From Cyclobacteriaceae bacterium (GTDB lineage: Bacteria > Bacteroidota > Bacteroidia > Cytophagales > Cyclobacteriaceae): a stretch of DNA of 64,000 nt. Of this stretch, positions 36,845-45,816 are shown one piece after another. The position numbers were made by a program, and so were the translations under genes. Positions within the stretch are counted from its first letter, which is position 1, and every line of letters starts with the position of its first letter. The notes below the pieces were generated by a model. That model did not search any database and was not told the DNA's origin. It saw nothing but the letters and a program-made list of their open reading frames with translations. The stretch covers positions 1 to 64,000 of the forward strand of contig JALONI010000026.1 of the NCBI GenBank assembly GCA_025455015.1, given 5' to 3'.

Positions 36845-37639
36845 TTATACAACCGAGAGTTGGACGCCCAGGTAATACAGGATCAGGATGGCACCCCCCA
36901 CGGCAATACGGTAATACCCAAACCAGCGAAAGCCGTGTCGCGTGATAAATCCGATGAACGATTTGATGGCGATGAGTGCTACCCCAAACGCCACTGCGTT
37001 GCCCAGCGCAAGTAGCGTGAGCTGTTCGGAGCCAAACGAGTGGCCGTCTCCGATGTATTGATAAAGCTTGTACGCGGTGGCGGCAAACATGGTGGGCACG
37101 GCCAAAAAAAAGGAAAACTCGGCAGCCGCTTTTTTGCTCATGCCTTGTGCCAGCCCGCCAATGATGGTGGCAGCCGACCGCGAAACGCCCGGCACCAACG
37201 CCAGGGTTTGAAACAGTCCGATCTTGAAGGCAACCGGCACCGTGACGTCATCCGCGGGATACTCGTCTCGCTGACCAAAGAGCCGATCCATCCACACAAA
37301 AAACACCCCCCCGGCCACCAGCATGTAGGCCACCACGTCCACGCGCTCCAATAAATTGTCGATGTGGTCACCCAACAGCAAGCCCGCCACCGCTGCGGGC
37401 ACAAAGGCTACCAGCAACTTGACATAAAAGCCCAGCGATTTAAAAAACTGCCGGGCATACAACACCACCACGGATAAGATGGCACCCAGCTGGATGCAGA
37501 CCGTGAATGTTTTGGTAAACGGATCTTGTGCGATATTCATCACGGAAGAAGCAATGATCATGTGCCCGGTGGACGACACGGGCAAATACTCGGTGAGCCC
37601 CTCCACAATGGCCAGGACAATCGCTTCGCCAACCGACAT
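36845..37639 (-). CDS. uppP: Undecaprenyl-diphosphatase (UppP/BacA)
   Basis: Integral membrane phosphatase that recycles the lipid carrier for cell-wall synthesis and can give bacitracin tolerance. The active-site segments EGLTEYLPVSSTGHMIIA and PGVSRSAATIIGGLAQGM are intact, with about eight hydrophobic helices over 264 residues. It is 6 bp upstream of truB and 3 bp after the DUF3098 gene. Confidence 0.95.
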   Translation of the reverse strand: MSVGEAIVLAIVEGLTEYLPVSSTGHMIIASSVMNIAQDPFTKTFTVCIQLGAILSVVVLYARQFFKSLGFYVKLLVAFVPAAVAGLLLGDHIDNLLERVDVVAYMLVAGGVFFVWMDRLFGQRDEYPADDVTVPVAFKIGLFQTLALVPGVSRSAATIIGGLAQGMSKKAAAEFSFFLAVPTMFAATAYKLYQYIGDGHSFGSEQLTLLALGNAVAFGVALIAIKSFIGFITRHGFRWFGYYRIAVGGAILILYYLGVQLSVV

Positions 37640-37642
37640 GAA

Positions 37643-37852
37643 TTATTTTTTTTCTTCTTTTGGCGAATACACAATCGCAACGATTTCAATGATGAACCCG
37701 GCCATGGCCACGATGGGGCCGAGCGTCAATCCCAAAAAGCCAAAGCCGTAGGGTTCTTTGTCGATGGACATGATGACAAAACCCAGGGCGAGTACCACCA
37801 GGCCCGCAATCATCAACTGATAATTTCTTTTTCCAAACGGAAGCTTGCTCAT
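37643..37852 (-). CDS. DUF3098 small two-helix membrane protein
   Basis: 69 residues. Start 37852 (MSKLPFGKRNYQLMIAGLVV) is chosen over the upstream ORF extension, which is antisense-like and Arg-rich. Two transmembrane helices are separated by SIDKEPYGFGFLGLT and the tail is charged (SPKEEKK). DUF3098 proteins are regularly encoded between ftsX and uppP in Bacteroidota, as here, 2 bp after ftsX. Function unknown. Confidence 0.85.
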   Translation of the reverse strand: MSKLPFGKRNYQLMIAGLVVLALGFVIMSIDKEPYGFGFLGLTLGPIVAMAGFIIEIVAIVYSPKEEKK

Positions 37853-37854
37853 GA

Positions 37855-38745
37855 TCAATAAAGTTCGTCCAATGAAAGTTGTAAGTATTTGTATACCGCC
37901 CGGTACGTGCCGGCCACGGCAATCACCACGCCACTGACCAGCAGGCCAGAAAACAGAATGACCAATCGCTCGGTATTTTGGATTTGGCGTATATCTTCGA
38001 TCTGATTGTCGGCCAACACCAACAACCCAATGAGTGTCATGGAGGCAAGCACCCCGGCCAGCAGGCCGTGGAACGCGGCCCGCCCTAAAAAAGGACGTTG
38101 GATAAACCAATCGCGGGCGCCCACCAATTGCATGCTTCGGATCAGAAAGCGTTGTGAAAAAAGTGCCAGCCGCAGGGTATTGTTGATGAGCAGGATTACG
38201 GTGATCAACAACAGCACCGCCATCCCCAACAGCACCAGCCCAATTTTGGTCACGTTTTGGTTAATGGAGTCGATCAGGTTTTCGATGTAAAAGGCTTCAA
38301 AAACGCCTGGCATTTTCTCCAACTCCTTTTTGATTTCCGCCAGCTTGGCTTTGTCGTGGTAGGCGGGGTCAAGATTCACCAGATAGGCATCGCGCAGCGG
38401 GTTTTCGCCCAGCAGTTTTTTAAAGTCTTCGCCTGTTTCTTTAATGAATTGTTTGGCGGCCTCCTCCTTGGAAATAAACTGGAGCGTACTTCCCTTCACC
38501 ACAAACGGTTTGGCGGCCAGGGCCTTTTCCAGTTTTTTACGGTCGTTGTCGGTGAGCTGGCTTTTCAGGTAGACTTGCACTTTGACATTCTCCCGCACCA
38601 CCCGCTCCAACTCCTTGGAGTAAATCAACAGGCAGCCAAAGGCCCCGATGAACGTGAGCACTAGCGTGATGCTCAATACCACGCTGACATACGGATAACT
38701 TCCCAGCTTTTTTTTTCGGACTTTGAATTTTACCGGCTCTGGCAT
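37855..38745 (-). CDS. ftsX: Cell division ABC-type permease FtsX
   Basis: Inner-membrane partner of the FtsE ATPase; it controls peptidoglycan hydrolases at the septum. FtsE is not in the window. The start at 38745 (MPEPVKFKVRKKKLGSYPYV) is preferred to an upstream ATG. TM1 is about residues 20-42, followed by a periplasmic loop of about 120 residues (KVQVYLKSQLTDNDRKKLEK, LQFISKEEAAKQF) and three C-terminal helices including LVGARDWFIQRPFLGRAAFH. It heads an eight-gene minus-strand run down to priA. A -7 box ends 6 nt before the start codon, implying a nearly leaderless message. Confidence 0.92.
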   Translation of the reverse strand: MPEPVKFKVRKKKLGSYPYVSVVLSITLVLTFIGAFGCLLIYSKELERVVRENVKVQVYLKSQLTDNDRKKLEKALAAKPFVVKGSTLQFISKEEAAKQFIKETGEDFKKLLGENPLRDAYLVNLDPAYHDKAKLAEIKKELEKMPGVFEAFYIENLIDSINQNVTKIGLVLLGMAVLLLITVILLINNTLRLALFSQRFLIRSMQLVGARDWFIQRPFLGRAAFHGLLAGVLASMTLIGLLVLADNQIEDIRQIQNTERLVILFSGLLVSGVVIAVAGTYRAVYKYLQLSLDELY

Positions 38746-38751
38746 GGGCAA

Positions 38752-38759
38752 CAAAGATA
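38752..38759 (-). promoter_or_regulatory. -7 promoter box immediately upstream of ftsX
   Basis: Minus-strand TATCTTTG fits TAnnTTTG. Only 6 nt separate it from the ftsX ATG (38745), so transcription would begin at or next to the start codon. No clear -33 TTTG is seen. Confidence 0.45.
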
Positions 38760-38808
38760 GCGAAAGCAGCGGTTTTCTGGTGCTTTTGACAAGCTGCCCA
38801 AACAAAAA

Positions 38809-38841
38809 GCCCCTTCCTGTGCCGAAGACAGGAGGGGGCTC
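38809..38841 (-). terminator. Rho-independent terminator after the second anti-sigma gene
   Basis: On the minus strand, AGCCCCCTCCTGT, loop CTTCGGC, ACAGGAAGGGGCT, then TTTTTG. A 13-bp stem with a single mismatch, ending the sigma/anti-sigma unit 17 nt after its last stop. Confidence 0.8.
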
Positions 38842-38857
38842 AAATGGACGTTAGCGG

Positions 38858-39709
38858 TTATTGGCGATAGGCTTTAAGCAAGCGCAACAGCGTAGGGTCG
38901 GTAATGGCCTTTAGCTCGGTGATTTTGATTTGGCGCTCATCCAGCAGGTAGTAGTTGTTTTTGTGGAACAAGAAAAGCGCGTGGCTGTCGCCATTCACTT
39001 CCAAAATCTCATACAAGCTCTTATCGAACGAGCCGTACAGGATCAACTTGCCGCTGGCGAATTGGTAGTGGAAGTTGTACTTCTTCAACGAGCTGTCGGT
39101 CTCCACTTCCATTTGGGCAGCCCTTACCGCGGGTGCATTCAGGGTGGCAGCATCGGTCTGTGTGGTTTCACTGCCCACCTCATCGGATGGATCCAGCACA
39201 TTCAAGGTGGGTTTTTCGGCCGCCTTTGTTTCCGCTCCGGGCTTCTCTTGGGGTTGGGCTTTGGAGGTTTGCGGGGCCTTGGCGACCACTTCGTCCGTTA
39301 CCTGGGTTTGTTCCGGGTCAGCCGTTGCCCCGGTGGGCTGCGTTGCCTCGGGTTGAATTTGAGGCGTGGTTTGAACGGATTCGGTAAGCGTTTCCGTCAC
39401 CGGGGTCGTTTGGCTGTCGCGCACCACCGCGAAATAAAGCCCGGTGATGACCGTTCCGGTGGCCACCACCCCGGCCGCCCATTTCAAGGCATACGAGCTG
39501 CTTCCGGATACCGAAGGCACGGACACGTTGTTCAACCGGGCCTTGAGCTCGGCTCTGCGGGCCGCCCGTACCCCTTCGATGAGGGTGCGTTGGGTGGTCA
39601 CCTCGCGGGTCAGCGCGGGGTCTTGCGCCAGGCGCTGTTCAAAATCAGCCTGGTCGGCAGCGCTCAACTTGCCGGTCAGGTAGTCATCTATTTTTTCAAT
39701 GTTTTCCAT
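38858..39709 (-). CDS. Single-pass membrane anti-sigma-like protein
   Basis: Residues 1-65 are a helical cytosolic domain resembling anti-sigma N-termini (MENIEKIDDYLTGKLSAADQ), without zinc ligands. A transmembrane helix follows (ALKWAAGVVATGTVITGLYF, about 73-93), then a Thr/Gln/Pro/Glu-rich linker of about 110 residues and a compact C-terminal domain (KLILYGSFDKSLYEILEVNG). It is 7 bp downstream of the ECF sigma gene, the usual arrangement for a cognate regulator; what it senses is unknown. Confidence 0.65.
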   Translation of the reverse strand: MENIEKIDDYLTGKLSAADQADFEQRLAQDPALTREVTTQRTLIEGVRAARRAELKARLNNVSVPSVSGSSSYALKWAAGVVATGTVITGLYFAVVRDSQTTPVTETLTESVQTTPQIQPEATQPTGATADPEQTQVTDEVVAKAPQTSKAQPQEKPGAETKAAEKPTLNVLDPSDEVGSETTQTDAATLNAPAVRAAQMEVETDSSLKKYNFHYQFASGKLILYGSFDKSLYEILEVNGDSHALFLFHKNNYYLLDERQIKITELKAITDPTLLRLLKAYRQ

Positions 39710-39716
39710 GCGCGTG

Positions 39717-40289
39717 TCAATCTAAAAAATCCTGTGCGCTGTACTGCGCTTTCACCAATTCATCCAACTTTTGCTTGCACTTGTATTTTTTGGTTTTGGC
39801 CGTGTCGGTGTTGGCAAAGCCCAGTTGGTCGGCAATGTCCTGCATCGACAGCTCATCAAAGTAATACATGGTCAATACCTTGCGGCACGTATCGCCCAGT
39901 TGGCTCAGGCATTTGGCAATGATCTTTTCCCGTTCGGGTGTGTCCATGTCCATCTGCTCGGCTGAGTCTTTCTCCTCACTGGATAGGCGTTTCTTCCGAT
40001 CCAATTCTTTGCGCCAGAGGTTTTGGCAGATACTGTAAATGTAGGTGCTCATTTTGGAGGTGAGCACCAGATTTCCAGATCGGGCCTTTTGCCAAAACAC
40101 CACCAGGGCATCTTGGTACACATCGCGGGCTTCGTCTTCGGTGCCACTGTTGGTGATCACCAACTTGGTCATCATCCGGTAGTACTTTTTATAAACCAGC
40201 TCCAGTGCTTTTTCGTCTCCTTGGCGGATGCGCTCAAACACGTCCCCTTCGTTAAACTGCCCTACGGACTTGAATACACGCAATGCCAC
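39717..40289 (-). CDS. ECF-type RNA polymerase sigma factor
   Basis: Second ECF factor in the window. Region 2: LELVYKKYYRMMTKLVITNS, EDEARDVYQDALVVFWQKAR, STYIYSICQNLWRKELDRKK. Region 4: LGDTCRKVLTMYYFDELSMQ then DIADQLGFANTDTAKTKKYK. The first codon is GTG (40287-40289), with the same frame giving MALRVFKSVGQ. Paired with a membrane anti-sigma-like protein 7 bp downstream. Confidence 0.87.
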   Translation of the reverse strand: MALRVFKSVGQFNEGDVFERIRQGDEKALELVYKKYYRMMTKLVITNSGTEDEARDVYQDALVVFWQKARSGNLVLTSKMSTYIYSICQNLWRKELDRKKRLSSEEKDSAEQMDMDTPEREKIIAKCLSQLGDTCRKVLTMYYFDELSMQDIADQLGFANTDTAKTKKYKCKQKLDELVKAQYSAQDFLD

Positions 40290-40342
40290 TTCTGGTAACC
40301 TTTAGGTATGGTGAACGGGAATTTCTGCTGGTCGAAAGTTCG

Positions 40343-40771
40343 TTATTTTCCGTTGGAATGACGGAGCCATGTTTGAGTACGGAAAAACGGCCCCACGTAA
40401 CCCCTCAACTTTAGATTGTTTCCCTCCAGCCAAATCTTGCATCGGTACACTTCGCCTTTTTCGGGGTCCAGCACAGTACCCTGGGCCCATTCGGTGCCCG
40501 AGCGGGAGAGGCCCCGGATAATTTCCATGCCCAAAATGGGTTTTTGAAACCGGTCGTCCGCGGGGGCGCACTGTGCGCACACGGGGTTCGGATCATCGCC
40601 AGGCTTGGGAAATATCTGCACCACGGTGCCAAAAAGCCGGCCGTTGCGTTCGGTAATTTCCACCACGGATTTGACTTCGTTGGTTTGGTCGTCTACACTT
40701 TTCCATAGCCCCGTCACTTGCGCTTGCGCGGAAAGAGAAATGAACATCAACAGTGCAATGCGTGAAATCAT
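40343..40771 (-). CDS. DUF2147 family secreted protein
   Basis: Periplasmic protein of unknown function. The signal peptide MISRIALLMFISLSAQAQ is followed by the full DUF2147 pattern: VTGLWKSVDDQTNEVKSVVE, GRLFGTVVQIFPKPGDDPNP, VCAQC and a closing LKLRGYVGPFFRTQTWLR. 142 residues, normal. It stands alone between the sigma and pyrophosphatase units. Confidence 0.88.
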   Translation of the reverse strand: MISRIALLMFISLSAQAQVTGLWKSVDDQTNEVKSVVEITERNGRLFGTVVQIFPKPGDDPNPVCAQCAPADDRFQKPILGMEIIRGLSRSGTEWAQGTVLDPEKGEVYRCKIWLEGNNLKLRGYVGPFFRTQTWLRHSNGK

Positions 40772-40795
40772 CTTGGTTTTTTTGGTTAGCGATAA

Positions 40796-40831
40796 ACTAA
40801 AAACCCCGCAGCAGGCTGCAGGGTTTTTAGA
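40796..40831 (-). terminator. Rho-independent terminator after the membrane pyrophosphatase gene
   Basis: The stem AAAAACCCTGCAG / CTGCGGGGTTTTT (minus strand, with small internal mismatches) sits 23 nt after the hppA stop and is followed by a T-run on the minus strand. The A/T flanks could also make it work in the other direction. Confidence 0.75.
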
Positions 40832-40853
40832 ATCAAACTACTTTTTGGGTCTA

Positions 40854-43139
<2,286 letters not shown>

Positions 43140-43164
43140 AACAGGTTGATGTTTGATTGAACCA

Positions 43165-43193
43165 AATGCCCGACCTTTTCGGGCACGCTTTTT
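43165..43193 (+). terminator. Plus-strand terminator-like hairpin inside the hppA leader
   Basis: On the plus strand TGCCCGA, short loop, TCGGGCA, then CGC and eight T. That is the shape of an intrinsic terminator acting against antisense transcription toward the right. On the minus strand the same bases form a hairpin about 25-50 nt upstream of the hppA start. Confidence 0.5.
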
Positions 43194-43204
43194 TTTAAGT
43201 CGCG

Positions 43205-43235
43205 CAAAGATAGAAGAACCGCGTAAACCCGCAAA
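43205..43235 (-). promoter_or_regulatory. Promoter of hppA (TTTG-N19-TATCTTTG)
   Basis: Minus strand: TTTG at 43235-43232, a 19-nt spacer, TATCTTTG at 43212-43205. Both elements and the spacing match the Bacteroidota consensus, the best promoter seen in the window. The leader would be about 60 nt and contains a strong hairpin. Confidence 0.7.
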
Positions 43236-43265
43236 ACGGGCGTAAAAAGCAAAAAAAGAGGCTTT

Positions 43266-43886
43266 TTACTCGGCCGCGAGCTTTTCGAGATAGATGCGGA
43301 AACGCGCCCGCCCAAAATCGGTGGTGCCCACTTCCCGTTGCACCACACGCCCTGCTTTATCGATGATAAAGGTGGTGGGGATGGACGGTACATTCAACTG
43401 CTCGGGCAGGTAGCCAAATGGCATGTACACGGGAAAGGTAAACCCTTTTTTTGCGATGTATGCGCGCACCTTTTCCTTGTCTTCGCTGCGGTCGATGGAA
43501 AGAATGACAAAGGCCACATGCGGGTTTTGGGCCAGCTCGCTGTACAGCTTTTGAATGGAGGGCATCTCCACGCGGCAAGGGCCGCACCAGGTGGCCCACA
43601 GATTCACAAACACGACTTTGCCCTTTAGTTCCGAGGCCTGGCGCGTGTTGCCTTGCAGATCCTGCAACGCGAAGCCAAAGTCAAAATCGGCAGGGGCCTC
43701 GGTGGGCGCATCCGTAGAGGCGGCCAGCAGGCCCGTTTTCATGACGGCCGACTGCGCGTAATACTGGACATCGTCCAGCTGCCCGGTCAGCAGCAAAACG
43801 GCCATCAGCATGCCGGCCGATACCAGTGGCTTAATCCATTGAAAAAGAACCATTAGGCGTTGCACTTTGGCGTGGTTATTGTCCAC
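43266..43886 (-). CDS. TlpA/ResA-like membrane-anchored thiol-disulfide oxidoreductase
   Basis: Redox protein facing the periplasm. The N-terminal signal anchor is PLVSAGMLMAVLLLTGQ (about residues 20-36). The thioredoxin-like domain (about 65-206) has FVNLWATWCGPCRVEMPSIQ with the CxxC and the cis-Pro segment NVPSIPTTFIIDKAGRVVQ. Likely in cytochrome c maturation or general disulfide reduction; no cyt c genes adjoin it, so the partner is unknown. Divergent from the gene at 43940. Confidence 0.85.
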   Translation of the reverse strand: MDNNHAKVQRLMVLFQWIKPLVSAGMLMAVLLLTGQLDDVQYYAQSAVMKTGLLAASTDAPTEAPADFDFGFALQDLQGNTRQASELKGKVVFVNLWATWCGPCRVEMPSIQKLYSELAQNPHVAFVILSIDRSEDKEKVRAYIAKKGFTFPVYMPFGYLPEQLNVPSIPTTFIIDKAGRVVQREVGTTDFGRARFRIYLEKLAAE

Positions 43887-43939
43887 TCACCCGGCAAAGT
43901 AACGCGAAAATCCTAACTTCGCACATCACTGACCACCCC

Positions 43940-45739
43940 ATGAACCTACCAAAGTACGCCTGCGTGCTGATTTGTGTTTTGATGTCGTTGGCAAGCCACG
44001 CCCAAAAGGTGAAATACAAAGACATTTTGTACTTGCTCAAATCCAAACAATACGAGCAGGCCGAGCCCTTTTTGAAAAAGCACCTGGCCGAAACCAAATC
44101 CAAGCCCAATCCCAACGCCCTGCTTTTTATGGGTTTTGTGTACCAGGACAAAGCCGAGAAAACGGACTATCTGAAAAACACCGATGTGTTGTTGCTCAAC
44201 AGCGACTCGGCCCTTTTTTTCCTGGACAAGGCATTCAAGACCATCACCGAAAGGGACCTGCGCGATGAGGAAGAGTACGGCATGTACTCGCGCAGGGATT
44301 TGCGCACCGGCAAATTTGAAATCAAGCTTTCGGATGTGCAGTTTGACCTGGAAACGCGCATGAAGGCCATCAAAGAGCGCAAGGAAAAAGTAAAAATGGC
44401 GAAAAGTTTTTTTGTGGATGCCCTGGCACAATACGGCCGAGCCGAAAAACAATACGCAGCGGTGCAGGCTGCCTATGCCAGCGACCAGGAGCTCTTTTTG
44501 CGCGCGGACGAAGGGTTGATCCAGAAGCTGAAAAACCTATCGCTCACGTTTGACTCGGCCTCCGCCACGTTCTCCCATTTCCGGTCGTCCAACCAGGCGC
44601 TGGGCAAAACGGGCTATAACCAGGCGTTGGACCTGCGCGAAGTGCGCAATTTCAAAACCGATGGGAGCGAACCTGCAGATTTTTACAAAGACAACGTGCG
44701 CGCGTGGGACTACAAGCGCTGGGCCGAGGGAGTGGCAACGATGATTACCAAAGAGATTTTTCCCATGCGCGAAAACCTGGTGAGCTATGACATCGAAATC
44801 AATAAACTGCGCGATAAGGTGAAGCGTGATTCGGTTTCGGTGCGCAACGACCTGACCAAGCTCGTTGATCGCTTGCTGCTGGATCAACTCAAGAAATACG
44901 ACCCCACACCGATGCCCATGGCCGTGTTCAGAATGAAAGTGGCCGAGTTGGAGTATGCCAATGAGAAAGTCGAGCACCGTCCTTACCGCGACTCGGCCGA
45001 TGTGCCGCTGCACATCAGTCATTTGAAGAGCGAGTTGGCGGTACTCCACAGGCTGGATAGCGTCACCCAACGGCTCGGCTCCCTGCCTTTTGCAGAGGCC
45101 GAAAAAGATTATGCGCACTTTATCACCCATGCCTACGGTACGGCCTCGGTGCTCAAGAGCTTGATCCACACCACGCATGAGTTTGCCCAACGCGAAAAAA
45201 GCAAGTTGTCGGGGCAGTTGGAGCGCACCGAGAAAGCCTTGATTTGGATCGTAGACAAGACCGACTCGATCCCGCTGGTGCCAGACGCCCGCTACACGCA
45301 AAAACACATGCCCTTGTTGATTGCTGACAACCAATTTACTACCGGGCTCACGTTTGTCGATTCGCTCGCCACGGGCTACTTCTACACGATACAGCCTTCG
45401 CGCAAGCCCGATGTGCACGCCAAGTTTCAGATCGATAAAAAGAATTTCACCAAACGCAACCTGCCGGTGTTGAAAGCGCTGGCCACGGCCGATGCCAAAA
45501 AGCTGGTGTACTTTACCGCCATCTATTCCGAAGCCAAAGTGGGGGAGAAGTACCCCGTAACAGTAGCCAAAATCTATCGGTCGGATGGCTTGGCGTGGGC
45601 CATGAATTACCTGTTCGATGCCCTCCCGACTGAACTGACCTTCCGTGCCGACAGCGGGGAGCTCTCCGTGAAGACCACCCACGCCAACGGAGAAAATTCA
45701 GTGGTGGTAATCGACAAGAGCGGAAAGAAAGTTCAGTAA
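43940..45739 (+). CDS. Secreted protein of unknown function, helical repeat-like
   Basis: I do not recognise this 599-residue protein. A signal peptide (MNLPKYACVLICVLMSLASH, then AQ) precedes a TPR-like start (ILYLLKSKQYEQAEPFLKKH, LLFMGFVYQDKAEK). The middle is long, charged and mostly helical (ETRMKAIKERKEKVKMAKSF). The last ~150 residues turn beta-rich (SGKKVQ end, VYFTAIYSEAKVGEKYPVTV), like a domain found at the ends of other Bacteroidota periplasmic proteins. Stands alone with a strong terminator after it. Confidence 0.6.
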   Translation: MNLPKYACVLICVLMSLASHAQKVKYKDILYLLKSKQYEQAEPFLKKHLAETKSKPNPNALLFMGFVYQDKAEKTDYLKNTDVLLLNSDSALFFLDKAFKTITERDLRDEEEYGMYSRRDLRTGKFEIKLSDVQFDLETRMKAIKERKEKVKMAKSFFVDALAQYGRAEKQYAAVQAAYASDQELFLRADEGLIQKLKNLSLTFDSASATFSHFRSSNQALGKTGYNQALDLREVRNFKTDGSEPADFYKDNVRAWDYKRWAEGVATMITKEIFPMRENLVSYDIEINKLRDKVKRDSVSVRNDLTKLVDRLLLDQLKKYDPTPMPMAVFRMKVAELEYANEKVEHRPYRDSADVPLHISHLKSELAVLHRLDSVTQRLGSLPFAEAEKDYAHFITHAYGTASVLKSLIHTTHEFAQREKSKLSGQLERTEKALIWIVDKTDSIPLVPDARYTQKHMPLLIADNQFTTGLTFVDSLATGYFYTIQPSRKPDVHAKFQIDKKNFTKRNLPVLKALATADAKKLVYFTAIYSEAKVGEKYPVTVAKIYRSDGLAWAMNYLFDALPTELTFRADSGELSVKTTHANGENSVVVIDKSGKKVQ

Positions 45740-45770
45740 GCCGCGCTCAAGGAAGCACCCTGCCTAACAT

Positions 45771-45799
45771 AAAAAAACCCGCACTTGGCGGGTTTTTTT
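45771..45799. terminator. Bidirectional rho-independent terminator
   Basis: AAAAAAACCCGC, loop ACTTG, GCGGGTTTTTTT: a perfect 12-bp stem with A/T flanks on both sides, between convergent genes (the 43940-45739 gene and aconitase). It can serve both strands. Confidence 0.9.
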
Positions 45800-45816
45800 A
45801 TTGTGTGAGCAGCGTT

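Noticed and set aside
44537-45682. 381-codon minus-strand ORF
   Set aside because: Shadow of the secreted-protein gene on the plus strand, which has a signal peptide and its own terminator.
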